A stretch of 64,000 bases of DNA, from the NCBI GenBank assembly GCA_910584575.1, contig CAJUBG010000006.1, positions 24,963 through 88,962 on the forward strand. The letters run 5' to 3'. Source of the stretch: an uncultured Dorea sp. Lineage in GTDB: Bacteria > Bacillota > Clostridia > Lachnospirales > Lachnospiraceae. This document shows positions 34,001-42,651 of the stretch, in pieces; position 1 is the first letter of the stretch, and every line of letters starts with the position of its first letter. The notes under the pieces were generated by a model. The model saw only the letters and a program-made list of their open reading frames with translations, was not told where the DNA came from and did no database searches. A program made the translations under genes and the position numbers.

Positions 34001-36444
34001 AGGCCGGAGGAGCATTGTATATCCAGTATACAGGCAATAATGCAAATGACAAATATGCCGTGCGTGTAAGCGGCGGAGTACAGGTACCGGTACTGGATCT
34101 CTATAAAAAAATGGATGCCCAGAGCGCGGAAGAACGCCAGAAAAGGGCGGTAGCATATATTGAGGAGTTGCAGGCATATGTAGCTGAGATTGAGAAGAAG
34201 CATGATGAAGTGCATAAGAACTCCGAGAACAAGCTGGTACAGTATGATTATAAAGCGGCAGACTGTATCCTTGGGGCTTCTGATATTATGTTGGATAAGA
34301 TGATGTTCTCCCTTCCTGCACAGCAGATTCTTGCAGGCTGCGGAACTGGCAGCGTAGAGGATAGGGCGAAGAATCTGGTAACCTCTATGGAAGCAATGGA
34401 GAACATGATGTATCTGTTCTACCAGCACAAGGGACTGAATGATGCGGCTCAGGATGTAAAAGACCGTTTCCCGGCAAACCATTTGAATATCCGTTATCAG
34501 ACTATGTTTGCGGGAGCGTTTATGTATGCATCTGGTAACCATATCGGTATTGAATGGGGCTCAGCTCCGGCAATGATGAAGGGTGTAACCGTACAGGCGG
34601 ATGAGAACGGTCAGTATCAGAGTGGCCAGTATTATGGATGGGGAATTGCCCATGAGATCGGCCATTGTATCAACCAGGGTACTTATGCAATTGCAGAGAT
34701 TACGAATAACTACTTTTCAGTACTTGCCCAGGCAAAAGATACGAATGATTCCGTGCGTTTCCAGTATTCGAATGTATACGAGAAGGTGACTTCAGGAACA
34801 AAGGGAAGGGCTACGAATGTATTTACACAGTTGGGTATGTATTGGCAGTTACATCTGGCGTATGACAGTGGATTGAACTTTAAGACATATCCGGATTATA
34901 GCCAGCAGCTTGAAAATCTGTTCTTTGCGAGGGTGGATACATATTCCAGAAATCCGTCGAAAGCGCCGACGCCTGGTGATAAGGTTATGACGCTTTGCGG
35001 AGATAAGGATCAGGATTTGATGCGTCTTGCCTGCGCAGCGGCACAGAAGGATATTCTTGAATTCTTCGAGCGTTGGGGCATGACTCCGGATGCAGAGACC
35101 ATCAGCTACGCGGGGCAGTTCCCGAAGGAGACGAGGGCGATCTACTATGTAAATGATGAGTCCAGAGTATACCGTAACGGCCATGCCAGTGTACTTGGCA
35201 CGGATGGGACGGTAGAGGCAGTAGGCAGTGATACAACGGCAGTTGTGGACCCGAATGCAGCGAATAAAGTGAACTTGAAGCTTACGTCTACGCTGAATCC
35301 GGAGGATGTCCTTGGATATGAGGTTGTACGCTGTATTACCTCAAACGGAGAGGAAGAAAAGGAAGTAGCTGGTTTTTCTACCGGAAACGAATTCACAGAT
35401 ACGATTACCACAATGAACAATCGTGTAGTGACTTATGAGGTTACAGTGATTGACCAACATCTGAACCGTTCTGCCGTGAAGCGTTTAGAGCCGGTTAAGA
35501 TCAGCCATAAGGGTAATATTGACAAGACCCACTGGAGTGTCAGCACCAATGATATGAAAGCCATAAGCAGTATACCTGTTGATAAAGCAGACGAATGGGA
35601 TCCGTGTCTGCCGGAAGCGGAAGCGCCTATTAATGCGGCAGTTGACAATAAAACAGAAACTACATATACAGGAGAAGCCGGAGTAAATGCAGAAGTTGTG
35701 ATTGAACTGAATCAGACGGTTACAATATCCGGATTCCAGTACACCGTGAATGAAGGGACGCCAATTAAGGATTACAGTATCTCTGTCCGCAATGACCAGA
35801 ATGAATGGGTTGAGGCGGCAAGCGGAAGCTTTGGAAAGACAGGGGTTCATACGGTAAACTTTGGCGTCAAGGGCAGCACTAATATTGCCTTGTACCAGAC
35901 TTCTGCGGTGAAGCTGTCGATTAAGAATCAGCAAGACGCCAAGATTTCCATATCTGAGTTGGATGTATTGAGCAAAACAGGAGATGATGTGGAATTCCGC
36001 AAAACAGAGGACAAAACGGCAGCAATCGGCAAGCTGGCAGCGGATTATAAGTATGGAGATAAGGAAGAAGATGTAATTCCGGCAGGTTCTATCGTATTTA
36101 CCGGAAGATACAAAGGAAACTCTGCATACAATGTGGTAATCCTGTACGACCAGGCCGGAAATATTGTTGGCGGCAGGGATCAGGAAGGTAAGCTGAAAGC
36201 ATATCAGGTACTTTTCTCGGATGTGGATGAGTCAGGCGGCGATCTTCAGAATGTCTATGACGGAACATGGATCTACTGGATTGCACCAGGGGATGTGAAT
36301 ACCGGATTGAAAGAAGTGCGGGCAGAGCTATACCGTGTGGACGAAGCGACTACCAATCAAGGTCAGCGGCTGGTGAGCGACTGTATATTTGAAAAATATC
36401 CGACATCGCTTCCGGATATAACATTGAGTGGCACGAAGAAATAA
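31048..36444 (+). CDS. Secreted M60-family metallopeptidase with dockerin, FN3 and discoidin domains
   Basis: A 1798-residue exported protein. Start at ATG 31048, after GGAGAG, gives a clean signal peptide (1-23). Next come a Gly/Asn/Thr-rich linker (about 25-105), a beta-sandwich (about 110-215) and a dockerin with two calcium loops, DVNGDGEINDAD (228-239) and DLNMDGKVDLAD (261-272). Two fibronectin III domains follow (about 461-560, 562-651), then an F5/8C-like domain (about 658-825). The M60 peptidase region spans about 900-1350, with HEIGH at 1202-1206 and the third ligand Glu1217. A second F5/8C-like domain (about 1505-1640) and a C-terminal module end it. M60 enzymes cleave glycoproteins such as mucins. 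No wall anchor is present; the next gene may supply it. Confidence 0.88.
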   Translation: MKRIVSFMLAAVLVLAPCMQSFATEPDTGVPAEGGSGEVEGTTPDNNTPGGNPTDTTQENGGTGGDDADKNGGAGGNQVAPPNTVPPTEPGEGGSDEIDLISEEEQDVAPAVGDVKGQVDVYIMQALDFKKDITFTVNLAGKNVPYTSEPRKITLSGLQGDKLQDGVTFEGLEKGTYTLSISAPGYRTRVRDIEVEAMAYKLTYSTSFLGGFAYKEGEKQPGALRIGDVNGDGEINDADKEQLIDMIDSVKPEEEGAKPEDLNMDGKVDLADLNFFVQGYFRSDEVPPYAGASIETNVPASAISHSAGENTIVVGDLKNLSTGEGGVELRPAGGTLADNPVSVEFTFADGVRTDGIVIDSKEENPIEEGVVEITYIDEKDGNQEKVFPVSIVRDQDVHLLLTNEAVTTDKDIYGNITINLGSQIAIKRVVFTITGTKNNNLAEISRVEFVNGMDKRIPEPDRDIPQNVTAVEGNKTFVVSWDKCDNITGYEVQIEGPIEEGGTEKIVNEVVSVRGTSLAVSSLCQGKLKNGSTYTVSVQSVNGAWKSGYSNPITVTPKVDKVPDAPDYVNAVGKYKAIDVSWKNMKDTDYFNVYYREAGTQEYAKDEGIKDSKYTISGLKDQTKYEIYVTGVNEIGEGKPSKVSVAETTNQEPAQMPKYKLLNRAENGKVSEHIISATIVKGAMQDSLLDTETNTAWGTVDNNPMSHYFMNTWDGGGFNPMGVHGITYEFDKVYKMDRIALQEVSPQSQSYGYAQAQYWDADGKAHAISRSSIRVQRKTDSDGRTYYILRFSEPIEAKKIQFALARSYVNGTISVAEVYFYEYDSLEEEIMALYTNDLHTELREDVTQETINELRVRIDTVDPISKEYHPDKDYLNRELDTAEEILKDGNLTKTVEIYNTINTKDVGRGFGGLNAWQPLGVTAAAGEEITVYVGHNTRRTGDSTNLQLVSTQYHSEAASMFKVVATLKIGKNDITIPKLWSQNAEAGGALYIQYTGNNANDKYAVRVSGGVQVPVLDLYKKMDAQSAEERQKRAVAYIEELQAYVAEIEKKHDEVHKNSENKLVQYDYKAADCILGASDIMLDKMMFSLPAQQILAGCGTGSVEDRAKNLVTSMEAMENMMYLFYQHKGLNDAAQDVKDRFPANHLNIRYQTMFAGAFMYASGNHIGIEWGSAPAMMKGVTVQADENGQYQSGQYYGWGIAHEIGHCINQGTYAIAEITNNYFSVLAQAKDTNDSVRFQYSNVYEKVTSGTKGRATNVFTQLGMYWQLHLAYDSGLNFKTYPDYSQQLENLFFARVDTYSRNPSKAPTPGDKVMTLCGDKDQDLMRLACAAAQKDILEFFERWGMTPDAETISYAGQFPKETRAIYYVNDESRVYRNGHASVLGTDGTVEAVGSDTTAVVDPNAANKVNLKLTSTLNPEDVLGYEVVRCITSNGEEEKEVAGFSTGNEFTDTITTMNNRVVTYEVTVIDQHLNRSAVKRLEPVKISHKGNIDKTHWSVSTNDMKAISSIPVDKADEWDPCLPEAEAPINAAVDNKTETTYTGEAGVNAEVVIELNQTVTISGFQYTVNEGTPIKDYSISVRNDQNEWVEAASGSFGKTGVHTVNFGVKGSTNIALYQTSAVKLSIKNQQDAKISISELDVLSKTGDDVEFRKTEDKTAAIGKLAADYKYGDKEEDVIPAGSIVFTGRYKGNSAYNVVILYDQAGNIVGGRDQEGKLKAYQVLFSDVDESGGDLQNVYDGTWIYWIAPGDVNTGLKEVRAELYRVDEATTNQGQRLVSDCIFEKYPTSLPDITLSGTKK

Positions 36445-36464
36445 AGCGATAAAAGGAGTAGAAC

Positions 36465-37262
36465 ATGAAGAAATATAGAGTAGGTATGATAATGGCAGTG
36501 TTCGCATTTATCGCAATGCTGCCGCTGCGGGTATCCGCTGAAGAAACAACAAAAGAGATAGGTGTTACCTGCACTCCCAATGAAGATAAGACGGAGTATT
36601 CCGTAGATCTGTATATCCCCAATGCTGCGAAGGAGGAGATTGGTACATTAAGTTTAAAGCTTGAGGTAACTCCCAAGGAGGTGGTCGGTGAACCACAGAT
36701 TCAGTTTAGTGGGAAAGTTAAAGAGTGGGCAAAGGTATACGAGTCTCGCTATCATAATACATTGAATATTTACATTGCAGGAACGAAGGAGATACCTTTT
36801 AATAAGGATAACAGTACACTCTTTGAAAATGATGACACGCTTAATATCGGAAAGATATCCATGAAGGGTTCAGACGGCAAGGCTGTGGAGCTTTCAGAAG
36901 TCAAGCTAGCTAATGCCGAGGATGCACTTTTGGTTGTTCGAGGATGGGGAGATGCCGAAGCACCCAACAGGGAGACTTGGATTCCAGAGCAGGACGAACC
37001 GGCAGGACCGGAGATTCCCACCCCGCCAGGCAAGGATGATGAAGGCGATGGAGATGGGGACTCAGGAGGTTCAATAGATATAGGCGGCAGTACCGCGAAA
37101 GACCAATATGATAAGAACCGAGATTTGAAGGGAAGCCGTGTTCAGGGCGTAAAGACCGGCGACGCGAATCAGACGGTAATCTATGTGGTCTCGATTGCGG
37201 CATGTATCGGTGTGATTTCCGCGGCTATATACAGGAAGCGTAAAAAAACAATAACTGAATAA
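36465..37262 (+). CDS. Wall-anchored, possibly cohesin-like surface protein
   Basis: A 265-residue surface protein: signal peptide (1-25), a single beta-rich domain (about 28-165), a Pro/Gly/Asp-rich linker (about 168-205), then GVKTGD near 228-233, a hydrophobic helix and the basic tail RKRKK. The end matches a KTG-type sortase signal of Clostridia. The beta domain has the length and strand pattern of a cohesin (SLKLEVTP, LNIYIAGTKEIPF, LFENDDTLNIGKISMK), but this is a judgement by eye. It starts 20 bases after the dockerin-bearing peptidase, so a cohesin-dockerin pair tethering the peptidase to the wall is the natural reading. Confidence 0.75.
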   Translation: MKKYRVGMIMAVFAFIAMLPLRVSAEETTKEIGVTCTPNEDKTEYSVDLYIPNAAKEEIGTLSLKLEVTPKEVVGEPQIQFSGKVKEWAKVYESRYHNTLNIYIAGTKEIPFNKDNSTLFENDDTLNIGKISMKGSDGKAVELSEVKLANAEDALLVVRGWGDAEAPNRETWIPEQDEPAGPEIPTPPGKDDEGDGDGDSGGSIDIGGSTAKDQYDKNRDLKGSRVQGVKTGDANQTVIYVVSIAACIGVISAAIYRKRKKTITE

Positions 37263-37274
37263 GGCATGAAGTAT

Positions 37275-37308
37275 AAACGGCTGTCCGCTATGGATAGCCG
37301 TTTATTTT
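37275..37308 (+). terminator. Terminator after the surface protein gene
   Basis: AAACGGCTGTCC (37275-37286) pairs with GGATAGCCGTTT (37292-37303), one G-U pair, followed by ATTTTG. Confidence 0.75.
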
Positions 37309-37414
37309 GTAAGCCATGTTTGATAATGGAAATTTCGTTGAGTAAATCACTCTATAAATTTTCCGTTGACCGTGTTAATGTTAAATTGCACCTATCCATT
37401 GGAGGAGATGAAAT

Positions 37415-37999
37415 ATGACAAGGAAAGAACAAAAGGAAGCCAGAAAAAATCAAATTATTCAAGCTACGTTGGATTTATTCATAGAACGGGGATACTATGG
37501 AACGAAAACAAATCAAATATCCAGACGGGCAGGGATTAGTGAAGGGCTGCTGTTTCACTATTTCCCAACAAAGGAAATTTTGTTAGAAGAATTGGTGAAT
37601 ATCGGGTTGGAAGGGATGCGTATGCCAATGCAGATTGAGGCAAAAAATGGTCTGGATTTTTTTTATCAATTCACAAAAATAATATTTTTGGAGGTGGAAA
37701 AAAATCCTTTTATTGCAAAAATGTTTATATTTATGGGGCATGTGGTGAGGGCTGAAGATATACCTGAGAAGCTTCGTAGGCTGGCAGCCTCGGTAGATAC
37801 CATTATATTTTGTCAAAATTGGGTGGAAGCAGGGCAGAAAGACGGAAGTATTCGGAAGGGAGATGTAATGTCATTGTCAAATATGTACTGGTGCGCGGTA
37901 CATGGAATTATGGAGCAGTATGCTTTGCGTCCGGAAATTCCATTACCGGAACCTGAGTGGATGGTAGATATGCTGCGAAATGCTAAAGAACAGATTTAA
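37415..37999 (+). CDS. TetR-family repressor
   Basis: A 194-residue TetR regulator. The N-terminal helix-turn-helix is at about 10-57 (ATLDLFIERGYYGTKTNQIS, then EGLLFHYFPTKE). The ligand domain fills the rest. GGAGG precedes the ATG. The gene is 15 bases ahead of the CrtI-like oxidoreductase and very probably controls it and itself. Confidence 0.9.
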   Translation: MTRKEQKEARKNQIIQATLDLFIERGYYGTKTNQISRRAGISEGLLFHYFPTKEILLEELVNIGLEGMRMPMQIEAKNGLDFFYQFTKIIFLEVEKNPFIAKMFIFMGHVVRAEDIPEKLRRLAASVDTIIFCQNWVEAGQKDGSIRKGDVMSLSNMYWCAVHGIMEQYALRPEIPLPEPEWMVDMLRNAKEQI

Positions 38000-38014
38000 T
38001 TATGGAGGAAATCA

Positions 38015-39535
38015 ATGGGTGAAAGCAAAAAGAAAATCGTAATTGTAGGCGGCGGCATTGCCGGACTGTCGGCAGGGATCTATGGAAAGCTGGCAGGCTA
38101 TGACGTGGATATTTATGAAAAAAATCCCATTGCCGGCGGGCAATGTATGGGGTGGAATCGGAAAGACTGTCATATTGATAATTGTATCCATTGGCTTACC
38201 GGAACAAAAAAGGGGACAGATCTTTATAAGGTATGGGAAACAGTGGGCGCATTAGACAAAAATACAGAATTTGCAGACTGTGACAGCTTTTACACGAGCG
38301 TCAAAGGGGACTCACAGGTAACACTGTGGAAGGATTTGGAGAGGACGAGGGCAGAACTTCTCGAATTGTCCCCAGAAGATGAAAAGGAAATAGAAAAATT
38401 TGTGAAGCATGTAAAATACGCAGCGGAATGTGAAATTCCAGCCGAAAAACCTATGGATGCTATGGGAATCGCGGATTATATACATATGGGTGCTTTGATG
38501 GCGGATATGCCAAAAGTGATGAAGGAATATGGCTCTATTGATTTAAATGAGATGTCAGGGCGGTTTAAGCATCCTGTATTGAAAGCGTTGTTTACAGATT
38601 ACCTGCCCAAAGAATATGTCGCAAGTTCATTTCTCGTTTCTTATGCAAGTATTACATCTGGCAACGGCGAAATACCAAAGGGTGGTTCTTTAGCCATGGC
38701 AAATCGCATGGTGAAACGATTTCAGCAGTTGGGAGGCAATTTATACTGCAATGCGCCGGTTTTACGGATTCTGATAAAAAACAGAAAAGCAATAGGGATT
38801 GAAAAATCGGATAAGAAAACGGTGTTGGCAGATTATGTTATTTCATCAGTTGATACTATGGAAATGTTTGGTAATTTAATTGGAAAAAAGTATATGGATG
38901 CAAAATGGCGATCCTGTTATGAAGATAAGGAAAAATATCCTCTTTTTAGTGCAGTCCAGGCAGCATTTGCGGTGGATCAGGAAGCATATGAGGGGAAAGG
39001 AACTATTTTTTTCGACTGCCCTCCTTTTGAAATAGGGGGAAAGAAAGTGGAGAGAATTTCAGTGAAAAGTTATGAATATGAACTTGGATTTGCACCAGCG
39101 GGGAAAATGGTGCTTCAAGTAAATGTCCCTCAATTTGATAAGGAATACATATACTGGAAAGGGCTTAAAAAAGAGGAATATGAAAACCGGAAAAAAGAGG
39201 TGGTAAATGCAATAGAGGAACGCTTGCTTATGCAGTTTCCCAGGCTTCAGGGATGTTTAGAATTTCTTGATTGTTGGACGCCGATTACTTACGAACGTTA
39301 CTGTAACGCATATCATGGAGCATATATGGGCTTTATTACGAGAAAAGGTGTAAAGTCTTTTCGGGTGAAAGGAATCATAAAGGGCGTAAAAAATCTGTAT
39401 ATTGCCAGTCAATGGATTATGGCGCCTGGCGGACTTCCGGTAGCAGTAACGTCAGGAAAATTCGCTGTGTGGCGGATTGTCAGGAAGGATAAAAGAAGCA
39501 GGTATTCCGGTTACCGCGGCCTATTCCGTCATTGA
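38015..39535 (+). CDS. Phytoene-desaturase-like FAD oxidoreductase
   Basis: A 506-residue flavoprotein of the CrtI/COG1233 type. The FAD motif IVIVGGGIAGLSAGIYGKLAG is at residues 9-29, followed by YEKNPIAGGQ, and the C-terminal ASQWIMAPGGLPVAVTSGK (about 462-480) is the second cofactor contact. Homologues in gut Clostridia are annotated as carotenoid desaturase-like NAD(P)/FAD proteins, but no carotenoid genes are nearby, so a role in lipid, sterol or bile-acid-like chemistry cannot be excluded. Regulated with the TetR gene in front. Confidence 0.82.
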   Translation: MGESKKKIVIVGGGIAGLSAGIYGKLAGYDVDIYEKNPIAGGQCMGWNRKDCHIDNCIHWLTGTKKGTDLYKVWETVGALDKNTEFADCDSFYTSVKGDSQVTLWKDLERTRAELLELSPEDEKEIEKFVKHVKYAAECEIPAEKPMDAMGIADYIHMGALMADMPKVMKEYGSIDLNEMSGRFKHPVLKALFTDYLPKEYVASSFLVSYASITSGNGEIPKGGSLAMANRMVKRFQQLGGNLYCNAPVLRILIKNRKAIGIEKSDKKTVLADYVISSVDTMEMFGNLIGKKYMDAKWRSCYEDKEKYPLFSAVQAAFAVDQEAYEGKGTIFFDCPPFEIGGKKVERISVKSYEYELGFAPAGKMVLQVNVPQFDKEYIYWKGLKKEEYENRKKEVVNAIEERLLMQFPRLQGCLEFLDCWTPITYERYCNAYHGAYMGFITRKGVKSFRVKGIIKGVKNLYIASQWIMAPGGLPVAVTSGKFAVWRIVRKDKRSRYSGYRGLFRH

Positions 39536-39637
39536 TGACGTCCAGCCGGCGGCAGACATTTCACAGGTATAAATTTATCCAGAATATGCATACTATTAGC
39601 AAGGAAACGATCTTGCTGAAAGGAGTATGTAGAATTT

Positions 39638-39805
39638 ATGAAGGAATTGAAGCTGGACCTTCTCCCAGGGAATCTCTACGCAGCCAGGCGAAAAGCAGAG
39701 CAGCAGAAGGAAAAGGAGAAGAAGAATCGTGAGCCGCAGAAAAACATTGTGAAGATAGAGGGAGTGTCACTGAAGGTTGACAGGATAGACGGAAATGAAC
39801 GGTAA
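39638..39805 (+). CDS. Small basic protein overlapping the hydrogenase-like gene
   Basis: A 55-residue frame beginning MKELKLDLLPGN. It has a Lys/Glu-rich middle (residues about 19-34) and ends with a short beta-like stretch (KIEGVSLKVDRIDG). AAAGGAG lies 12 bases before the ATG, and the last 11 bases overlap the start of the next gene, a sign of translational coupling. I do not recognise a family. The coupling argues that it is real and works with the [FeFe] protein. Confidence 0.55.
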   Translation: MKELKLDLLPGNLYAARRKAEQQKEKEKKNREPQKNIVKIEGVSLKVDRIDGNER

Positions 39806-41042
39806 GAATAGGAAAAGCTTTGACCAGCTTTATCGGGAGTTGCTGATAAGGCAGACTTCAGGGGATGAGACGCTGCCAAAAGAATACGACCCTTTTCATC
39901 TGGATTGCCTTCTTCATCCGGAGAAATATGCGCCTGTTTTGCAAATTAAGGAGTGCGAGAAATGCGCCTATGATCAGGCGTGCAGAAATAGTTGTATTTT
40001 TGACGCAGTCGAGAGGACAGAGGATGGGAAACTCAAGATTAATGCCTCTCTGTGTGCAGGCTGTGAAGCCTGTATCGAAGCCTGTAAGAACGGGAACCTG
40101 GCGGCAAGTAAAGATGCAATTCCGGCGATGAAGGCGGTAAGGGAGGCGAAGGGGCCGGTCTATATGATGGTCGCCCCTGCATTTATGGGGCAGTTTAGCG
40201 ACAGGGTTACGCCTGGAAAACTGCGCACGGCTTTTAAGGCCCTGGGCTTTACCGGTATGGTGGAGGTTGCGCTTTTTGCGGACATCCTTACTCTCAAGGA
40301 GGCGTTGGAGTTTGACCAGCATGTGCAGCAGAGAGGGGATTATCAGTTGACAAGCTGTTGTTGTCCGGTCTGGATTGCCATGATTCGGAAGATTTTTCAT
40401 GAATTGATGCCCCATGTACCGGCTGCTGTGTCTCCGATGATTGCCTGCGGGCGTATGATTAAGAGGCTCCATCCGGATGCGGTCACAGTGTTCGCGGGGC
40501 CCTGTCTTGCCAAGAAGCAGGAGGCAAAAGAACCGGATATCAGGGATGCTGTGGATTATGTACTTACTTTTCAGGAGGTACAGGATATCTTTGATGCGGC
40601 AGATATTCATCCGGACGAGCTTGCAGACGCCGAAAAGGAGCATGCCTCCAAGGCAGGAAGGCTCTATGCCAGGACAGGAGGGGTGAGCCAGGCTGTGGCA
40701 GAGATGGTGGACCAGCTACGGCCTGACCGGAGTATCCGTGTTCATTCCGAGCAGGCTGACGGCCCGAAGGCGTGTATGGAAATGATTCAGAGAATCAAAG
40801 AGGGCAGGACGGAGGCGAATTTCTTTGAAGGGATGGGCTGCGCGGGTGGCTGTGTGGGAGGCCCGAAGGCGGTTTTGAATGTGGAGGAGGGGACGAAGCA
40901 TGTGGACGCATACGGCTGTAATGCAAAGTTTCGGACGCCCCTGGAAAATCCTTATGTGCGGAAGGTATTGGAGGAATTGGGACTTCGGACGGTGGAGGAA
41001 TTGTTGACGGAGGATGGGCTTCTGACGAGGGATTTTAGTTAA
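39795..41042 (+). CDS. [FeFe]-hydrogenase-like iron-sulfur protein
   Basis: A 415-residue protein with two 4Fe-4S sites of the ferredoxin type (Cys54, 57, 63, 67 and Cys87, 90, 93, 97), then the hydrogenase large-subunit domain. All H-cluster cysteines are there: TSCCCPVW (188-190), GPCLAKK (Cys237) and GMGCAGGCVGGP (Cys349, Cys353). The motifs deviate from the standard enzyme, with an extra Cys in L1, GPC in place of MPC, and MGC in place of MAC. It resembles the poorly understood, possibly sensory or non-hydrogen-evolving groups (C or D). No HydEFG maturases are in the window. Confidence 0.82.
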   Translation: MNGKNRKSFDQLYRELLIRQTSGDETLPKEYDPFHLDCLLHPEKYAPVLQIKECEKCAYDQACRNSCIFDAVERTEDGKLKINASLCAGCEACIEACKNGNLAASKDAIPAMKAVREAKGPVYMMVAPAFMGQFSDRVTPGKLRTAFKALGFTGMVEVALFADILTLKEALEFDQHVQQRGDYQLTSCCCPVWIAMIRKIFHELMPHVPAAVSPMIACGRMIKRLHPDAVTVFAGPCLAKKQEAKEPDIRDAVDYVLTFQEVQDIFDAADIHPDELADAEKEHASKAGRLYARTGGVSQAVAEMVDQLRPDRSIRVHSEQADGPKACMEMIQRIKEGRTEANFFEGMGCAGGCVGGPKAVLNVEEGTKHVDAYGCNAKFRTPLENPYVRKVLEELGLRTVEELLTEDGLLTRDFS

Positions 41043-41137
41043 TTTAAAAAGCAGTTTGCTGTTAATTCTTCGTGCAAAACATTGCATTTTTTGTGCAGAT
41101 AGCATATACTGTAATCATCGGGAAAGGAGATGATTAT

Positions 41138-41416
41138 ATGGCCGGCTCAACTACAAACATCAGTATCCGCATGGATTCAGACCTGAAAGCGCAGGCTGAC
41201 AGGCTGTTTGGGGAACTCGGCATGAACCTGACAACAGCGTTTAATATTTTTGTCCGCCAGTCTCTCCGTGAGGGGAGGATTCCTTTTGAGGTTTCTCTCA
41301 ACCAGCCAACCAGCGAGACGGCTGCCGCCATGCTGGAGGCGGAAAGGATTGCGAAAGATTCGGCGGTGAAAGGGTATACTGATCTGGATGAACTTTTCGC
41401 AGAACTGAAAGCATGA
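41138..41416 (+). CDS. RelB/DinJ-family antitoxin
   Basis: A 92-residue ribbon-helix-helix antitoxin starting at ATG 41138 (MAGSTTNISIRMDSDLK), with AAAGGAG in front. The RHH region covers residues 6-50 and the C-terminal toxin-binding part ends DELFAELKA. It normally neutralises a YafQ/RelE ribonuclease. The toxin gene that overlaps its stop codon by four bases is broken, so this antitoxin is now an orphan. Confidence 0.9.
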   Translation: MAGSTTNISIRMDSDLKAQADRLFGELGMNLTTAFNIFVRQSLREGRIPFEVSLNQPTSETAAAMLEAERIAKDSAVKGYTDLDELFAELKA

Positions 41417-41594
41417 GAAACGCAAAATATACAGTCAAGTACACTACACAATTCAAGAAAGACTATAAGCTGGCAATGAGGCGTGGGTTGGATATTGGAC
41501 TGTTGGAGGATGTGATCGCTGAACTTGCTATGGGTATGTCCTGGTACTGACCTTATCCCGCACTGGGTCACATAGCGATTTGTTTGGAAAATGA
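41413..41594 (+). pseudogene. Internally deleted YafQ/RelE-type toxin gene
   Basis: The frame opens MRNAKYTVKYTTQFKKDYKL, the usual YafQ start, and stops after 45 codons at 41550. The typical family C-terminus is still present in another frame, from 41538: VLVLTLSRTGSHSDLFGK, ending at 41594. The middle of about 40 residues, with most catalytic positions, is missing. This is a clear internal deletion with frameshift of a toxin normally about 92 residues long. Confidence 0.88.
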
Positions 41595-41603
41595 TTTTAC
41601 CTG

Positions 41604-41638
41604 CCGTCGTATGGGAAAATTCCTATACGGCGGTTTTT
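41604..41638 (+). terminator. Terminator after the toxin-antitoxin remnant
   Basis: CCGTCGTATGGGA (41604-41616) pairs with TCCTATACGGCGG (41621-41633), with G-U pairs, and is followed by five T. Confidence 0.85.
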
Positions 41639-41722
41639 CTTAGTAAAATGTATATTGACATTTGGAGACTCTCTCAATATAATTGACTCAGTTTTCAATA
41701 TATACATTAGGAAGGAAAAGAG

Positions 41723-42643
41723 ATGCAGTATTATCTGGCCCCCTTAGAGGGGATTACAACACGGATATACCGAAGGGTATATCACGATTGCTTTGCGCCT
41801 ATGGATAAATATTTTACCCCGTTTCTGTCTCCCCATTCCAAAAAGGGCTTCTCGGTAAAGGAGAAGGCCGAGCTATTGCCGGAGAATAATAAGGGGATGC
41901 GGCTGGTTCCGCAGATTTTAACGAATCGGGCTGAGGATTTCCTAAAAACGGAAGAAAAGCTTGCGTATTATGGCTATGATGAGATAAACCTGAATCTGGG
42001 CTGCCCTTCTAAAACTGTGGTATCAAAAGGAAGGGGCTCAGGATTTCTGGCGGATTTGGAGGGGCTTGACCGCTTTTTAGATGAAATTTTTTCAAAGACA
42101 AAAGTACGGATATCCATTAAAACCAGGATAGGAAGGGATGAACCACAGGAATTTCAAAGGCTTTTGGAAATCTATCGCCAGTATCCTCTTGAGGAATTGA
42201 TTATCCATCCGAGGGTTCAGAAGGATTTCTATAAAAATAAACCGAATCTGGAGGTATTTGAGGAGGCAGTTGAGGGATGCGGCTGCCCGCTGTGCTACAA
42301 CGGGGATATCTGTACCAGAGAGGATGCCGCAGCAATAGAAGAAAGATTTCCAACGGTGACGGCATGTATGATTGGGAGAGGGATTATAGCAAATCCTGGG
42401 CTTTTAGGTGAGATTAAGGGGCAGGAGAAGGCTTCGCAAAAACTCCTTCGCGGATTTCATGACCGGTTATACGAAGAATATCGAGAACTTAATATGGGGG
42501 ATAAAAATGTGCTGTTTAAGATGAAAGAAATCTGGTGCTATTTGGGACAGGCTTTTCCTGGATGTGAGAAGCCTTTGAAACGTATCAGGAAGGCGGAGAG
42601 GCTGGACAGATATGAGGAGGCGGTGGACCAGTGTTTTGGTTAG
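41723..42643 (+). CDS. dus: tRNA-dihydrouridine synthase
   Basis: A 306-residue FMN enzyme that reduces uridine to dihydrouridine in tRNA. APLEGITTRIYRR (6-18) opens the TIM barrel, LNLGCPSKTVVSKGRGSGFL (about 91-110) carries the catalytic Cys, and CMIGRGIIANPG (about 217-228) binds FMN phosphate. The length is normal. AGGAAGG precedes the start. It stands alone; the next gene has its own promoter. Confidence 0.9.
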   Translation: MQYYLAPLEGITTRIYRRVYHDCFAPMDKYFTPFLSPHSKKGFSVKEKAELLPENNKGMRLVPQILTNRAEDFLKTEEKLAYYGYDEINLNLGCPSKTVVSKGRGSGFLADLEGLDRFLDEIFSKTKVRISIKTRIGRDEPQEFQRLLEIYRQYPLEELIIHPRVQKDFYKNKPNLEVFEEAVEGCGCPLCYNGDICTREDAAAIEERFPTVTACMIGRGIIANPGLLGEIKGQEKASQKLLRGFHDRLYEEYRELNMGDKNVLFKMKEIWCYLGQAFPGCEKPLKRIRKAERLDRYEEAVDQCFG

Positions 42644-42651
42644 AATTTTAT

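Noticed and set aside
39532..39732. 66-codon frame after the CrtI-like gene
   Set aside because: No SD, Arg/Ser-rich composition and overlap with the better-supported 55-residue frame at 39638-39805.
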